The notes beneath the pieces were generated by a model. It did not search any database. It was not told the DNA's origin and worked only from the letters and a program-made list of their open reading frames with translations. A stretch of 64,000 nucleotides of DNA from Phycicoccus sp. Soil802 (GTDB taxonomy: Bacteria; Actinomycetota; Actinomycetes; Actinomycetales; Dermatophilaceae): assembly GCF_001429605.1 (NCBI RefSeq), contig NZ_LMSS01000004.1, positions 186,001-250,000 of the forward strand, written 5' to 3'. The translations under genes were made by a program, and so were the position numbers. Every line of letters starts with the position of its first letter. Positions within the stretch are counted from its first letter, which is position 1. Shown here one piece after another: positions 45,725 to 55,953 of the stretch.

Positions 45725-46096
45725 TCAACGGGTCGCGCGGGCGCCTCGGATCGCGAGGTAGGCGACCCCGGCGAGGACCGTGGCGCCGGCGGCCACGAGC
45801 GGCATGCGCATCGCCGGCAGCTCACCACGGGACTGTGCGGAGCGCACGCTCCGCCCCGACTGCCACGAGAGGAGCGAAGAGCTCGACTGGCCCGACAGGA
45901 CCGACCCCGTGCTCTGGAACGACAGCGCCGAACCCATCGACATCGCCGACCCGACCGAGCCCAGCGAGGCGAACGAGCCGATGCTGGCGATGGACGCGAC
46001 CGAACCGATGCTGCCGACCGAGAGGATCGACCCCTCGGAGCCGATCGACAGGATCGAGCCGGGCGAGCGGATGGACCACAGCGAGCCGTCGGACAT
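45725..46096 (-). CDS. Ser-x-x triplet-repeat protein with C-terminal membrane anchor
   Basis: A 123-residue protein of a type I do not recognise by function. From residue 2 to residue 89 every third residue is serine: 30 triplets without one exception, for example SIGSEGSILSVGSIGSVA. The other positions favour Ile, Val, Leu, Gly and Ala. The serines are coded by TCG, TCC, AGC and TCT in mixture, so the pattern is held at protein level rather than by DNA slippage. Residues about 98-116 (LVAAGATVLAGVAYLAIRG) form one membrane helix with basic end. No signal peptide is present. It is divergent from a VOC gene. ATG 46096 is used. Confidence 0.8.
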   Translation of the reverse strand: MSDGSLWSIRSPGSILSIGSEGSILSVGSIGSVASIASIGSFASLGSVGSAMSMGSALSFQSTGSVLSGQSSSSLLSWQSGRSVRSAQSRGELPAMRMPLVAAGATVLAGVAYLAIRGARATR

Positions 46097-46168
46097 GCCG
46101 CCATCGTGCCACCGTCGGTCGCGGCTGTCGGGGTCGTGGCTGTCGGGGGTCGTGGCTAGCGTGGCGGG

Positions 46169-46525
46169 ATGGCCCAGACACACCACACCATCGACTACAT
46201 CGAGCTCGCGGCCCCCGACCTCGGCGCCGCGCGTGACTTCTACTCCGCCGCCTTCGGCTGGGAGTTCAACGACTACGGCGGCGAGTACGCCGGCATCCGC
46301 GCCCCGGCTGGGGAGGGGGAGGTCGGCGGGCTCAACCCCGAGGGACAGCCCGGCCCCGGCGGCGCCCTCGTGCTGCTCTACTCCGACGACCTCGACTCGA
46401 CCGTGACCCGGGTCCGCGAGGCCGGCGGCACGATCGCTCGCGAGCCCTACGAGTTCCCCGGTGGGCGGCGGTTCTACTTCCGTGACCCCGCCGGCAACGA
46501 GCTCGGGGTGTGGTCGACCGCCTGA
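46169..46525 (+). CDS. VOC-family (glyoxalase-like) protein
   Basis: A 118-residue protein. TIDYIELAAPDLGAARDFYSAAFGWEF at the start (in part) and FYFRDPAGNELGVWS at the end are typical of single-subunit VOC proteins that dimerise. The metal-ligand positions (His/Glu) are E12 and E112 or so, but not certain. Substrate is unknown. The 72 bases in front, shared with the divergent Ser-triplet gene, hold a short direct repeat (GTCGTGGCTGTCGGGG-like, 46118-46160). Confidence 0.83.
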   Translation: MAQTHHTIDYIELAAPDLGAARDFYSAAFGWEFNDYGGEYAGIRAPAGEGEVGGLNPEGQPGPGGALVLLYSDDLDSTVTRVREAGGTIAREPYEFPGGRRFYFRDPAGNELGVWSTA

Positions 46526-46604
46526 CCCGGCCTCGGTCGTCGGGCCGTCGCGGGTCGGCCCGCAGGTCGGCCGGACGGCCAGCCCAATGGCCTAGCCTGA
46601 GCGC

Positions 46605-47066
46605 GTGCAGACGGGGGTGGATCGACTCGGTCGGGTGGCGAAGGCGTGGCGCGCAGCTGTCGTCCTCGCCCTCGCCGTCCTGTTCTGTGCGGGGTCGCTC
46701 GTGGGCGACGACCACTGGTGGCCGTTCGGCCCGTGGCGGATGTTCTCGACCTCGCAGGCTGCCACCGGATCGGTCTGGTCGACCGGAATCGAGGTGCAGA
46801 CCGCCGACGCCCCGGGGCAGTGGGTGCGGGCGCCGCTGACCCCCGAGAACGTCGGGCTCAACCGGGCCGAGGTCGAGGGGCGGATCCCGCAGATCGAGGC
46901 CGACCCGTCGCGCCTCGGCACCCTCGCCCGCAGCCACGCCCAGCTCCGGCCCACCTCCGCGGAGTGGACCGCCCTGCGCGTCGTGCGTCGGCTCATCGTC
47001 GTGGTCGACCGCAAGCCGACCGGCGAGGTGCGCACCGAGGTGCTCGCGCAGTGGGAGGCGCCGTGA
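46605..47066 (+). CDS. Membrane-anchored protein paired with an HTTM protein
   Basis: A 153-residue protein from GTG 46605. One membrane helix (residues 17-34) is followed by DDHWWPFGPWRMFSTSQ, a Trp-rich motif, then a soluble domain (VEGRIPQIEADPSRLGTLAR) and RRLIVVVDRKPTGEVRTEVLAQW at the end. No named family is recognised. It overlaps the HTTM gene by four bases (GTGA), so the two are co-translated and probably interact. Confidence 0.75.
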   Translation: MQTGVDRLGRVAKAWRAAVVLALAVLFCAGSLVGDDHWWPFGPWRMFSTSQAATGSVWSTGIEVQTADAPGQWVRAPLTPENVGLNRAEVEGRIPQIEADPSRLGTLARSHAQLRPTSAEWTALRVVRRLIVVVDRKPTGEVRTEVLAQWEAP

Positions 47067-48046
47067 GCACGGGGACTGCCGGGTCGGCCGTGACCGCCCT
47101 GACCCGGCTGGGGCGGGGCGTGGGTCGGCGGTTCTCCGGCTGGCTGTTCGCGCCGATGCCGCTGTCGCGGGTCGCGGCGCTGCGGGTGCTCGTCTTCGCG
47201 TTCGTCATCGTCGACGTGGTCCTCCTGCACACCTCCGGCTGGTACCACGGCTACGCCGACCCGGTCTGGTACGAGCCACTCGTGATGGGGAAGGTGCTGC
47301 ACCTGCCTGCGGCCTCAGTGCTGCTCGTGCAGGTCCTCAAGTGGGGCTGTGTCGTCGCCGCCCTGGCTGCGATGACCGGTCGCGCGCCCCGGGTGCTCGG
47401 CTGGGCCGTGGCCGTCGGGTGGGTCTGGTACCAGTACGTCGCGTTCTCCTACGGCAAGGTCGACCACGACCGGGCCGACTTCGTGGTCGCCCTCGCCCTG
47501 CTGCCGACGGTCGGGTTGGCGCACCTGTCCGACCAGCGACGCAGCGAGGCGGCCGGCTTCGCCCTGCGCGCGGTGCAGCTGGCCGCGGTGGCGACCTACT
47601 TCCTCTCCTCGTGGGCCAAGGTCCGCTTCGGCGGCTGGGACTGGGTCAACTCGGCGACCATGGTCCGGGCGGTCGTCCGACGCGGCACGCCGATGGCGCA
47701 GTGGCTGCTCGAGGTGCCCTGGACCCTGCACTGGTTCCAGTGGGTGCTGATGGGGGCCGAGCTCACCTCGCCGGTGATCTTCCTGCTGTCCGAGAAGTGG
47801 CGACGCCGTGCCGTGGGTGGCTGGTTCGTCTTCCACGCCATGACCTACGGCGCCATCACCATCGCGTTCTGGCCTCACCTCGTGATGATGCTCGCCTTCC
47901 TCCCCCTCGAGCGGTATGCCGCGTGGCTCGGCGAGCGGTTCGCGCGCCTTCGTGGCGGACCTGCGCCCACGCCACCTGAAGGGGACTCGTCGCCCCCTCG
48001 CGACGCCGACCGCTCGAGCCGTGCCCCCGTCGGTGCCGCCGGTTAG
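47063..48046 (+). CDS. HTTM-domain membrane protein (gamma-carboxylase-like)
   Basis: A 327-residue membrane protein from GTG 47063. It has about seven helices including MPLSRVAALRVLVFAFVIVD, WYQYVAFSYGKVDHDRADF and WAKVRFGGWDWV, the marks of HTTM proteins, related to vitamin K-dependent gamma-glutamyl carboxylase. Bacterial members have unknown function and often come with a small partner such as the gene just upstream. The C-terminal 40 residues are a disordered Pro/Ser/Asp-rich tail. Confidence 0.85.
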   Translation: MSTGTAGSAVTALTRLGRGVGRRFSGWLFAPMPLSRVAALRVLVFAFVIVDVVLLHTSGWYHGYADPVWYEPLVMGKVLHLPAASVLLVQVLKWGCVVAALAAMTGRAPRVLGWAVAVGWVWYQYVAFSYGKVDHDRADFVVALALLPTVGLAHLSDQRRSEAAGFALRAVQLAAVATYFLSSWAKVRFGGWDWVNSATMVRAVVRRGTPMAQWLLEVPWTLHWFQWVLMGAELTSPVIFLLSEKWRRRAVGGWFVFHAMTYGAITIAFWPHLVMMLAFLPLERYAAWLGERFARLRGGPAPTPPEGDSSPPRDADRSSRAPVGAAG

Positions 48047-48055
48047 GGTCGTCCC

Positions 48056-48712
48056 GTGAGCCGAGCCGAGCGCGTCGCCGCCTTCCTGTCCGCCGTCGAC
48101 CTGAGCATCGACCTCGCTGCTCGCCCGGAGGTGCGCGACGCTTGGGGCCGCGAGAGCGCCTGCGCCGGGATGACCGTGGGGGGGCTCGCGCACCACCTGC
48201 TCAAGCAGGCCGGCAACACCGTGACGGGGTTGCGGACGGCGCCGGACGCGGCCCCTGCGGATGCCCCGGTGATCCGGCTGCAGGAGCACTACGCGCGGGC
48301 CGCCTGGGTGGAGGCAGCCCCGGACGACGACGTCAACGTGTCGATCCGCGAGGGCGACAACGAAGCAGCTGGGGTCGGTCCCGACGTGGTGCTCGAGCTC
48401 GGCCGCGAGTGGGCCACGGACCTCCCGGCCCTCCTCGCTGCCCCGCGCCGACCCGACACGATCTTCATCCCGTGGCAGGGCTGGGCGCTGTCCACCGAGG
48501 ACTTCCTCACGACCCGGATGATGGAGATGGTGGTGCACGGCGACGACCTCGCAGCGAGCGTCGGGGTCGACACCCCGACCTACCCCGACGACGTGGTCGG
48601 CCCGGTGCTGGCCCTGCTCACCGGGGTCGCCGTGCGTCGACACGGGCAGACCGCCGTGGTCCGCGGCCTGAGCCGCCCGCAGCGGGCCCCCGGCACGATC
48701 TCGGCGTTCTGA
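48056..48712 (+). CDS. Maleylpyruvate isomerase N-terminal (MDMPI/DinB-like) family protein
   Basis: A 218-residue protein from GTG 48056. VGGLAHHLLKQAGNTV and TRMMEMVVHGDDLAAS are the two histidine-bearing helices of the DinB-like four-helix bundle that binds a metal and often mycothiol, the main thiol of actinobacteria. The C-terminal part is short, without a large SCP2-like domain. The exact reaction is unknown. It follows the HTTM gene after nine bases, so it may share its transcript. Confidence 0.8.
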   Translation: MSRAERVAAFLSAVDLSIDLAARPEVRDAWGRESACAGMTVGGLAHHLLKQAGNTVTGLRTAPDAAPADAPVIRLQEHYARAAWVEAAPDDDVNVSIREGDNEAAGVGPDVVLELGREWATDLPALLAAPRRPDTIFIPWQGWALSTEDFLTTRMMEMVVHGDDLAASVGVDTPTYPDDVVGPVLALLTGVAVRRHGQTAVVRGLSRPQRAPGTISAF

Positions 48713-48765
48713 CGCGAGGGCACCACGCGGCATACCCCGGCGGTCCGCGCGCTATCGTCGACGCC

Positions 48766-49716
48766 GTGCAGCCAGACCAAGAGCGCCTGCCCGCGGCCGT
48801 GCTGGCAGAGGCCGCGGCGTCCCTCCCGGACGATGTCACGGGCTACCACGACGCCCTCCTCGCGGCGGCCGACGCGCACGACCCGATCCGGATGGACCAC
48901 CTCGTGCACGGCTGGGCGCAGGCCCGCGCCGAGCTGCTGCCGCTGACCGACCCGGCCGAGCTGACCATGCAGGCCGTGCTCGACCGGCGCCTCGGCCAGA
49001 TCCTGTTCGGGGCCGGCCACCCCGCTGCGGCGCAGGTGCTGAGCGACGCCCTGGGCGCGGCGGTGCTGGCCGACGACGAGATCGAGACCCTGCGCTGCCA
49101 CGTCGCGCTGGTGCCGGTGGAGGTGCTGCTCGGCGACCCGGACGCACTGGCAGCCGGGCGCGGCTACGTCGAGCAGCTGCAGGCCCTGGGGGAGCCTGGC
49201 CATGCCGCTGGCGGACTGATGGGACTGGCCCAGGTCGCGCCGCCCGAGGAGGGGCCGGTGCTCGTGTTGCGGGCCTCGCACCTCTACGAGCAGGCTGGCG
49301 ACCCGGGCTGGGCGGCCGAGGCGGCAGTCCTGGCCGCACGGGCACTGTCAGCGGCCGGAGACCCTCGGGCCCCGGACGCCCTCGACCGGGCTCGCCGACT
49401 CGTCCATGCCCACGCGACCGTCGAGCTGCGCGTCGCGCTGGCCGAGGTCGAGGCGATCGTGCTGTGGCAGGGCGGCGACTCGACGACGGCGGCGGCCCTG
49501 CTCGGGGAGGCCATCAGCGCGTCCGAGCGCACCGGCCGGCCCGTCGCGCCCGACCTGCAGATCATGTTGTGCGACATCCTCGTGGACAGCGAGCAGTGGG
49601 AGGCGCTGCGGGCCCCGGCCACTGCCCTGGTGCGGTTCGGCGAGCTGGTGGAGGACGACGAGCTGACCTCCCTGGGTCAGCGGTACCTCGCGCGTGCCGC
49701 CGCTCCCACGATGTGA
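48766..49716 (+). CDS. Helical repeat protein, function unknown
   Basis: A 316-residue protein from GTG 48766 (MQPDQERLPAAVLAEA). It is almost entirely alanine- and leucine-rich helix pairs (AAAQVLSDALGAAVLADDEIETLR, HLYEQAGDPGWAAEAAVLAARAL in part), consistent with TPR-like repeats. No catalytic motif or membrane helix is seen. Such proteins usually serve as scaffolds. It is isolated, upstream of the amtB regulatory region. Confidence 0.68.
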   Translation: MQPDQERLPAAVLAEAAASLPDDVTGYHDALLAAADAHDPIRMDHLVHGWAQARAELLPLTDPAELTMQAVLDRRLGQILFGAGHPAAAQVLSDALGAAVLADDEIETLRCHVALVPVEVLLGDPDALAAGRGYVEQLQALGEPGHAAGGLMGLAQVAPPEEGPVLVLRASHLYEQAGDPGWAAEAAVLAARALSAAGDPRAPDALDRARRLVHAHATVELRVALAEVEAIVLWQGGDSTTAAALLGEAISASERTGRPVAPDLQIMLCDILVDSEQWEALRAPATALVRFGELVEDDELTSLGQRYLARAAAPTM

Positions 49717-49762
49717 GACCGGCTGCGGTCCGAAACCTGATCCTTACGGATGTGAGGATCCG

Positions 49763-49800
49763 CTAACACGGCTGTAACAAACTCGGGCACGCCCTGAAAC
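49763..49800 (+). promoter_or_regulatory. GlnR-type box upstream of amtB
   Basis: CTAAC-n6-GTAAC-n6-GGGCA-n6-GAAAC spans 38 bases, as in the GlnR consensus from Streptomyces (GTnAC-n6-GAAAC, twice). Three of four half-sites match well; the third is poor. It ends 23 bases before amtB. A box with the same layout is at 51795. GlnR control is inferred. Confidence 0.68.
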
Positions 49801-49823
49801 GCCCGCCGGTCAGAGTTCTGGCC

Positions 49824-51577
<1,754 letters not shown>

Positions 51578-51595
51578 CCGACCAGCCGCACCGTC

Positions 51596-51627
51596 GGTGC
51601 CCGGGACCGCGCGCGGTCCCGGGCACC
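51596..51627 (+). terminator. Terminator after amtB-glnK
   Basis: GGTGCCCGGGACCGC and GCGGTCCCGGGCACC are perfect 15-base arms around GC, 18 bases after the glnK stop. It separates amtB-glnK from glnD. Confidence 0.75.
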
Positions 51628-51659
51628 GTCGCGTCCACGCGGCATACCCACCACCCCCG

Positions 51660-51728
51660 ACTTCTGGCCACGGGTGTGGCAGCGGAACCAGGAAACGGGG
51701 TTCTGGTGAGGCACCCATGGCCAGAAGT
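51660..51728. repeat. 69-bp intergenic inverted repeat, family 2, copy 2
   Basis: The arms ACTTCTGGCCA (51660-51670) and TGGCCAGAAGT (51718-51728) are those of the copy at 35505, with the same 47-base spacing and a similar opening CGGGTGTGGCAGCGGA. It is in the glnK-glnD spacer, next to a GGCATAC site at 51641. Confidence 0.8.
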
Positions 51729-51794
51729 GGGCCGCGTCGAGCACAGGTGGCCGGACGTGAAACGCGGCGACCCAATGCAAATGACCTCAGACGT

Positions 51795-51832
51795 CTAACA
51801 CAGGCGTAACACGGAGGCGCACGTTCGGAAAC
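51795..51832 (+). promoter_or_regulatory. GlnR-type box upstream of glnD
   Basis: CTAAC-n6-GTAAC-n6-GCGCA-n6-GAAAC, 38 bases, in the same layout as the box before amtB and ending 22 bases before the glnD start. Identical half-sites 1, 2 and 4 in both boxes support a shared regulator, by inference GlnR. Confidence 0.68.
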
Positions 51833-51854
51833 GTCGAGAGGGCACGGTGGTGAT

Positions 51855-54230
51855 GTGACGATCGAGGAGACCGACCTGGCGGCCCGCCGCCTGGACCTGG
51901 CGGGGGCCAGGGGCTTCGATGCCCCGGGAGCGGGCCCTGTGCGCCGTGACGCCATCGCCAGCCTGACCCGCGACTGGCTCTCCCAAGTGTGGACCCAGGC
52001 CCTCGACGGCAAACCCACCGAAGGCATCGCGCTGGCCTCGGTCGGCAGCCTGGCCCGCGGTGACGCCGGTCCCCTCAGCGACGTGGACCTGGTGCTCCTG
52101 CACTACGGCCGCTCCCTGAGCGGCGACGACCTGCGGGGCCTGGCCGACCGCGTCTGGTACCCCGTGTGGGACGCAGGCGTGAAGCTCGACCACGCCGTCC
52201 GCACGGTCAACCAGTGCCGCACGGTGGCTTCGGGCGACCTGACCGCGGCCGTCGGGCTGCTCGACCTGCAGTGCGTGGCGGGCGACCCCGAGGTCGTGGC
52301 CGCCGCACGCTCGACGGTCTCGCACGACTGGCGCGCGAACGCCCGCCGCCGGCTCCCGCAGCTGGTCGACATCCTCAAGGCGAGGCACGCCCGCCACGGC
52401 GAGCTGGCCCAGAGCCTCGAACCCGACCTCAAGGACGCCCACGGCGGCCTGCGCGACATGACGGTGCTCAGCGCCCTCGTGGCCGCGTGGCTGACCGACC
52501 GGCCGCACGTCGGGGTGGACGAGGCGCACCAGACCCTCCTCGACGTGCGCGACGCCGTGCACGTGGTGACCGGCCGGGGTCGCGACCGGCTCACCCGGGA
52601 GGACCACGACGCCGTCTCCGCGCTCCTGGGCCACACGGACTCCGACGAGCTGATGACGTCGGTGGCCGATGCCGGTCGCACGATCGCCTACGCGCTCGAC
52701 GGCACGGTCCGCCGCGCCGGGCAGTCCCAGCGGGCTCGTACCCTGCGGGTGGGACCGCGCCGACCGCAGCTGAACCCCTTGGGGTTCGGCATGTTCGAGC
52801 ACGACGGGGAGGTCGTCCTCGGCCCGCGCAGCACCCTCTCCACCGACGCCCTGCTGCCCCTGCGTGCCGCCGTGGTTGCCGCACGGGCCAACCTGCCGAT
52901 CGCGCCCACCACGCTGGCCAACCTGGCCGGACAGGCCCCCACCCTCAGCGAGCCGTGGCCCGAGATCGCCCGTGACCTCTTCGCCGACCTGCTCGCGACC
53001 GGCCCTGGGCTGATCGGGGTCTGGGAGGGCCTCGACCAGGCCGGCATCATCGACCGCTGGCTGCCGGAGTGGGCGGCGGTGCGGTCCCGGCCGCAGCGCA
53101 GCGCGGTTCACCGCCACACCGTCGACCGGCACCTCATCGAGACCGTCGTCCTCGCCGGCGGACTGGTACGCAGCGTCACCCGCGCCGACCTGCTGCTGCT
53201 CGCCGCACTGCTGCACGACATCGGCAAGATCCGCGGGGCGCACGACCACTCCGCCACGGGCGCGCCGCTGGCCAAGGCGATCGCCACGCGTCTGGGTTAC
53301 CCCGCCGCGGACGTCGAGGTCGTCACGACCCTGGTCCGTGAGCACCTCACGCTCATCGACCTCGCCACCCGCCGCGACCACCAGGACGCCGGCACCGTCA
53401 CCGCCGCGCGGGCCGCCGTGGGCGGGTCGCGCGAGGTCTTCGACCTCCTCGTCGCCCTCACCGAGGCCGACGCCAGTGCCGCCGGGCCGGCGGCCTGGAC
53501 CGACTGGCGGGCGACCTTGTTGAGCCAGCTCGCCGAGGGGGCCCGCAAGGGCTGGGAGGAAGGTGCCGTGCCACCGCCGGCCGAGACCGCGACTGTCGAC
53601 GAGGACGACCTGCGCTCCGTGGCCTCGGGCGACCCTCGGGTCATCATCCGGCCGCAGGGTGGGTCCTACCGCATCGACGTCTTCGACCGCGACCGGCTGG
53701 GACTGTTCGCCGACACCGCAGGGCTGCTCGCGGCATACGGGCTGGTGGTCCGCACCGCGATCCTGCGCACGATCGACGGCGTCGCTGCCAACGAGTGGCA
53801 CGTCGAGAGCCCGAGCGGTGAGCCACCGCACGAGGAGCGGATCGTCCGCGGCCTCGAGCGGCTGGCGCAGGGCGACCGGGCCCCGCTCGGCCTGCTCGAA
53901 CGGCGCCGCCAGTTCGCCGCCCGCCCGAGCGCCGAGTCCGGCACCGGGTCGCCCGGCCAGGCTCGCGCCCTCGTGGTGCCGCACGCGTCCGAGGAGGCCA
54001 CCGTCATCGAGGTGCGCGCACAGGACCGCCCCGGCCTGCTGCACGAGCTCGGCATGGGGTTCGCCAAGGCCGGCCTCTCGGTGCGCTCCGCGCACATCGC
54101 CACGTATGCCGGTCAGACGCTGGACACCTTCTACGTCACCGAGTTCGGTGGTCGCCTCCTGTCGCCGGCCAAGGTCGCGCAGACGGTGGCCATGGTCATC
54201 GACACCTGCGACGGCGCCACTCCCGGCTAG
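51855..54230 (+). CDS. glnD: PII nucleotidyltransferase/HD-domain protein GlnD
   Basis: GlnD (791 residues) modifies and demodifies PII according to nitrogen state. The nucleotidyltransferase site is ASVGSLARGDAGPLSDVDLVLLH near residues 55-77 (G-S-x-A-R-G, D-V-D). The HD domain has LLLAALLHDIGKIRGAHDHS near 450. Two ACT domains end the protein: RIDVFDRDRLGLFADTAGLL (about 600) and VIEVRAQDRPGLLHELGMGF (about 715). GTG 51855 is used. It has its own GlnR-type box and is thus a separate unit from amtB-glnK, unlike the contiguous operon of many relatives. Confidence 0.95.
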   Translation: MTIEETDLAARRLDLAGARGFDAPGAGPVRRDAIASLTRDWLSQVWTQALDGKPTEGIALASVGSLARGDAGPLSDVDLVLLHYGRSLSGDDLRGLADRVWYPVWDAGVKLDHAVRTVNQCRTVASGDLTAAVGLLDLQCVAGDPEVVAAARSTVSHDWRANARRRLPQLVDILKARHARHGELAQSLEPDLKDAHGGLRDMTVLSALVAAWLTDRPHVGVDEAHQTLLDVRDAVHVVTGRGRDRLTREDHDAVSALLGHTDSDELMTSVADAGRTIAYALDGTVRRAGQSQRARTLRVGPRRPQLNPLGFGMFEHDGEVVLGPRSTLSTDALLPLRAAVVAARANLPIAPTTLANLAGQAPTLSEPWPEIARDLFADLLATGPGLIGVWEGLDQAGIIDRWLPEWAAVRSRPQRSAVHRHTVDRHLIETVVLAGGLVRSVTRADLLLLAALLHDIGKIRGAHDHSATGAPLAKAIATRLGYPAADVEVVTTLVREHLTLIDLATRRDHQDAGTVTAARAAVGGSREVFDLLVALTEADASAAGPAAWTDWRATLLSQLAEGARKGWEEGAVPPPAETATVDEDDLRSVASGDPRVIIRPQGGSYRIDVFDRDRLGLFADTAGLLAAYGLVVRTAILRTIDGVAANEWHVESPSGEPPHEERIVRGLERLAQGDRAPLGLLERRRQFAARPSAESGTGSPGQARALVVPHASEEATVIEVRAQDRPGLLHELGMGFAKAGLSVRSAHIATYAGQTLDTFYVTEFGGRLLSPAKVAQTVAMVIDTCDGATPG

Positions 54231-54244
54231 GAGCCGCCGTCCCC

Positions 54245-54284
54245 GCGTGCAGGTATCCGTCCAATTGGAGGGATACCTGCACGC
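54245..54284. terminator. 14-bp hairpin after glnD
   Basis: GCGTGCAGGTATCC and GGATACCTGCACGC pair perfectly; the loop contains TCC-AATT-GGA. It starts 14 bases after the glnD stop and may end that transcript. Confidence 0.6.
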
Positions 54285-54342
54285 CGACCACCTTCTGGCG
54301 CCGTGTCCGGCACGCGACCTGGGGTCGATTAACCTTGGGCGC

Positions 54343-55953
54343 GTGTTCACCTCACTCTCCGACCGCCTGACAGCCACCTTCAAGAACCTTCGGGGCAAGG
54401 GGCGGCTGTCCGAGTCCGACGTCAACGCGACGGTCCGCGACATCCGGCTCGCGCTGCTCGACGCCGACGTCTCGCTGCCGGTGGTGAAGAAGTTCACCTC
54501 CGCGGTGCGCGAGCGCGCCCTCGGGGCCGAGGTGTCCGGCGCCCTGAACCCGGCTCAGCAGGTCGTGAAGATCGTCAACGAGGAGCTCGTCGACATCCTC
54601 GGCGGTGCGACCCGGACGATCCAGTTCGCCAAGAACCCGCCCACGGTGATCATGCTGGCGGGTCTGCAGGGTGCCGGTAAGACGACCCTGGCGGGCAAGC
54701 TCGCCCGGTGGCTCAAGGAGCAGGGCCACACCCCGATCCTCGTGGCGGCCGACCTCCAGCGTCCCAACGCGGTGACCCAGCTCGAGGTCGTCGGTGAGCG
54801 GGCCGGCGTGCCGGTGTTCGCCCCCGAGCGCGGCAACGTCGGCGGGCACGACGCCGTCGGCCCGACGGGGGAGGGGACGCGCTCGTTCGGCGACCCGGTC
54901 TCCGTCTCCCGAGCCGGCATCGAGCAGGCTCGTCGCGCCCAACACGACGTCGTCATCGTCGACACCGCCGGCCGCCTGGCCGTCGACGAGAACCTCATGC
55001 AGCAGGCCGCCGACATCCGCGCTGCCATCTCGCCCGACGAGGTCCTCTTCGTCATCGACGCGATGATCGGCCAGGCCGCGGTCGACACTGCCCTAGCGTT
55101 CCAGGCGGGCGTCGACTTCACGGGTGTCGTGCTGTCCAAGCTCGACGGCGACGCCCGCGGTGGCGCAGCGCTCTCGGTCGCCTCGGTCACCGGGCGCCCG
55201 ATCATGTTCGCCAGCACCGGCGAGGGTGTGAAGGACTTCGAGGTCTTCCACCCCGACCGGATGGCCTCCCGCATCCTCGACATGGGCGACGTGCTCACCC
55301 TCATCGAGCAGGCCGAGAAGGCCTTCGACGCCAGCCAGGCGCAGGAGATGCAGCGCAAGTTCCTCGCCGAGGAGGACTTCACCTTCGACGACTTCCTGCA
55401 GCAGATGTCGGCGCTCAAGAAGATGGGCGGCATGAAGGCGATGCTCGGCATGATGCCGGGCATGGGCCAGATGAAGGCCCAGCTCGACAACCTCGACCCG
55501 CGCGAGTTCGACCGCATCGAGGCGATGGTGCGGTCGATGACGCCGTTCGAGCGCACCCACTCCAAGCAGATCAACGGCTCGCGGCGGCTGCGCATCGCCA
55601 AGGGTTCGGGGGTCGAGGTGTCCGAGGTGAACGCCCTGCTCGAGCGGTTCACCGAGGCCCAGAAGATGATGAAGCAGCTCGCCCGCGGCGGTGGCATCCC
55701 GGGGATGCCCGGGATGCCCGGCATGGGCGGTGGCAAGAGGGGCCGCCAGCAGCAGCCCCAGCGCAAGAAGTCCAAGTCCGGCAACCCCGCCAAGCGCGCG
55801 GCCGAGGAGCGGGCGGCCGCCCAGAAGGCGTCGTCAGCCCGGACCGGGGGCGGTGGCTCAGCGTTCGGCGCACCGGCCGGGGACGGCGGCCTACCGGCTG
55901 ACCTCGACCCCAACCAGCTGCCCGCGGGCTTCGAGAAGTTCCTCGGCAGGTGA
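54343..55953 (+). CDS. ffh: Signal recognition particle protein Ffh
   Basis: Ffh (536 residues) binds signal peptides and, with 4.5S RNA, targets ribosomes to FtsY. The N domain starts MFTSLSDRLTATFKNLRGKG from GTG 54343. Walker A is GLQGAGKTTL near 107; AADLQRPNAVTQL, VDTAGRLAVDENLM and LSKLDGDARGG follow. The M domain has the Met-rich finger KKMGGMKAMLGMMPGMGQM and RSMTPFERTHSKQINGSRRLRIAKGSG (in part). An insert of about 20 residues (GHDAVGPTGEGTRSF) lies in the G domain after VFAPERGN. The tail is long, basic and low in complexity. The next gene overlaps its stop. Confidence 0.95.
   Translation: MFTSLSDRLTATFKNLRGKGRLSESDVNATVRDIRLALLDADVSLPVVKKFTSAVRERALGAEVSGALNPAQQVVKIVNEELVDILGGATRTIQFAKNPPTVIMLAGLQGAGKTTLAGKLARWLKEQGHTPILVAADLQRPNAVTQLEVVGERAGVPVFAPERGNVGGHDAVGPTGEGTRSFGDPVSVSRAGIEQARRAQHDVVIVDTAGRLAVDENLMQQAADIRAAISPDEVLFVIDAMIGQAAVDTALAFQAGVDFTGVVLSKLDGDARGGAALSVASVTGRPIMFASTGEGVKDFEVFHPDRMASRILDMGDVLTLIEQAEKAFDASQAQEMQRKFLAEEDFTFDDFLQQMSALKKMGGMKAMLGMMPGMGQMKAQLDNLDPREFDRIEAMVRSMTPFERTHSKQINGSRRLRIAKGSGVEVSEVNALLERFTEAQKMMKQLARGGGIPGMPGMPGMGGGKRGRQQQPQRKKSKSGNPAKRAAEERAAAQKASSARTGGGGSAFGAPAGDGGLPADLDPNQLPAGFEKFLGR

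Noticed and set aside
46118-46160. Short tandem repeat GTCGTGGCTGTCGGGG in front of the VOC gene considered as operator.
   Set aside because: It is an imperfect direct repeat in a 72-base spacer; no symmetry or known site is seen.
51795-54497. Very long open frame on the minus strand opposite glnD (and similar ones opposite the propeller gene, smc and ftsY).
   Set aside because: These are antisense shadows caused by high GC at third codon positions; they show low-complexity Arg/Gly/Ala or Ser-rich sequence, no known domains and no ribosome binding sites.
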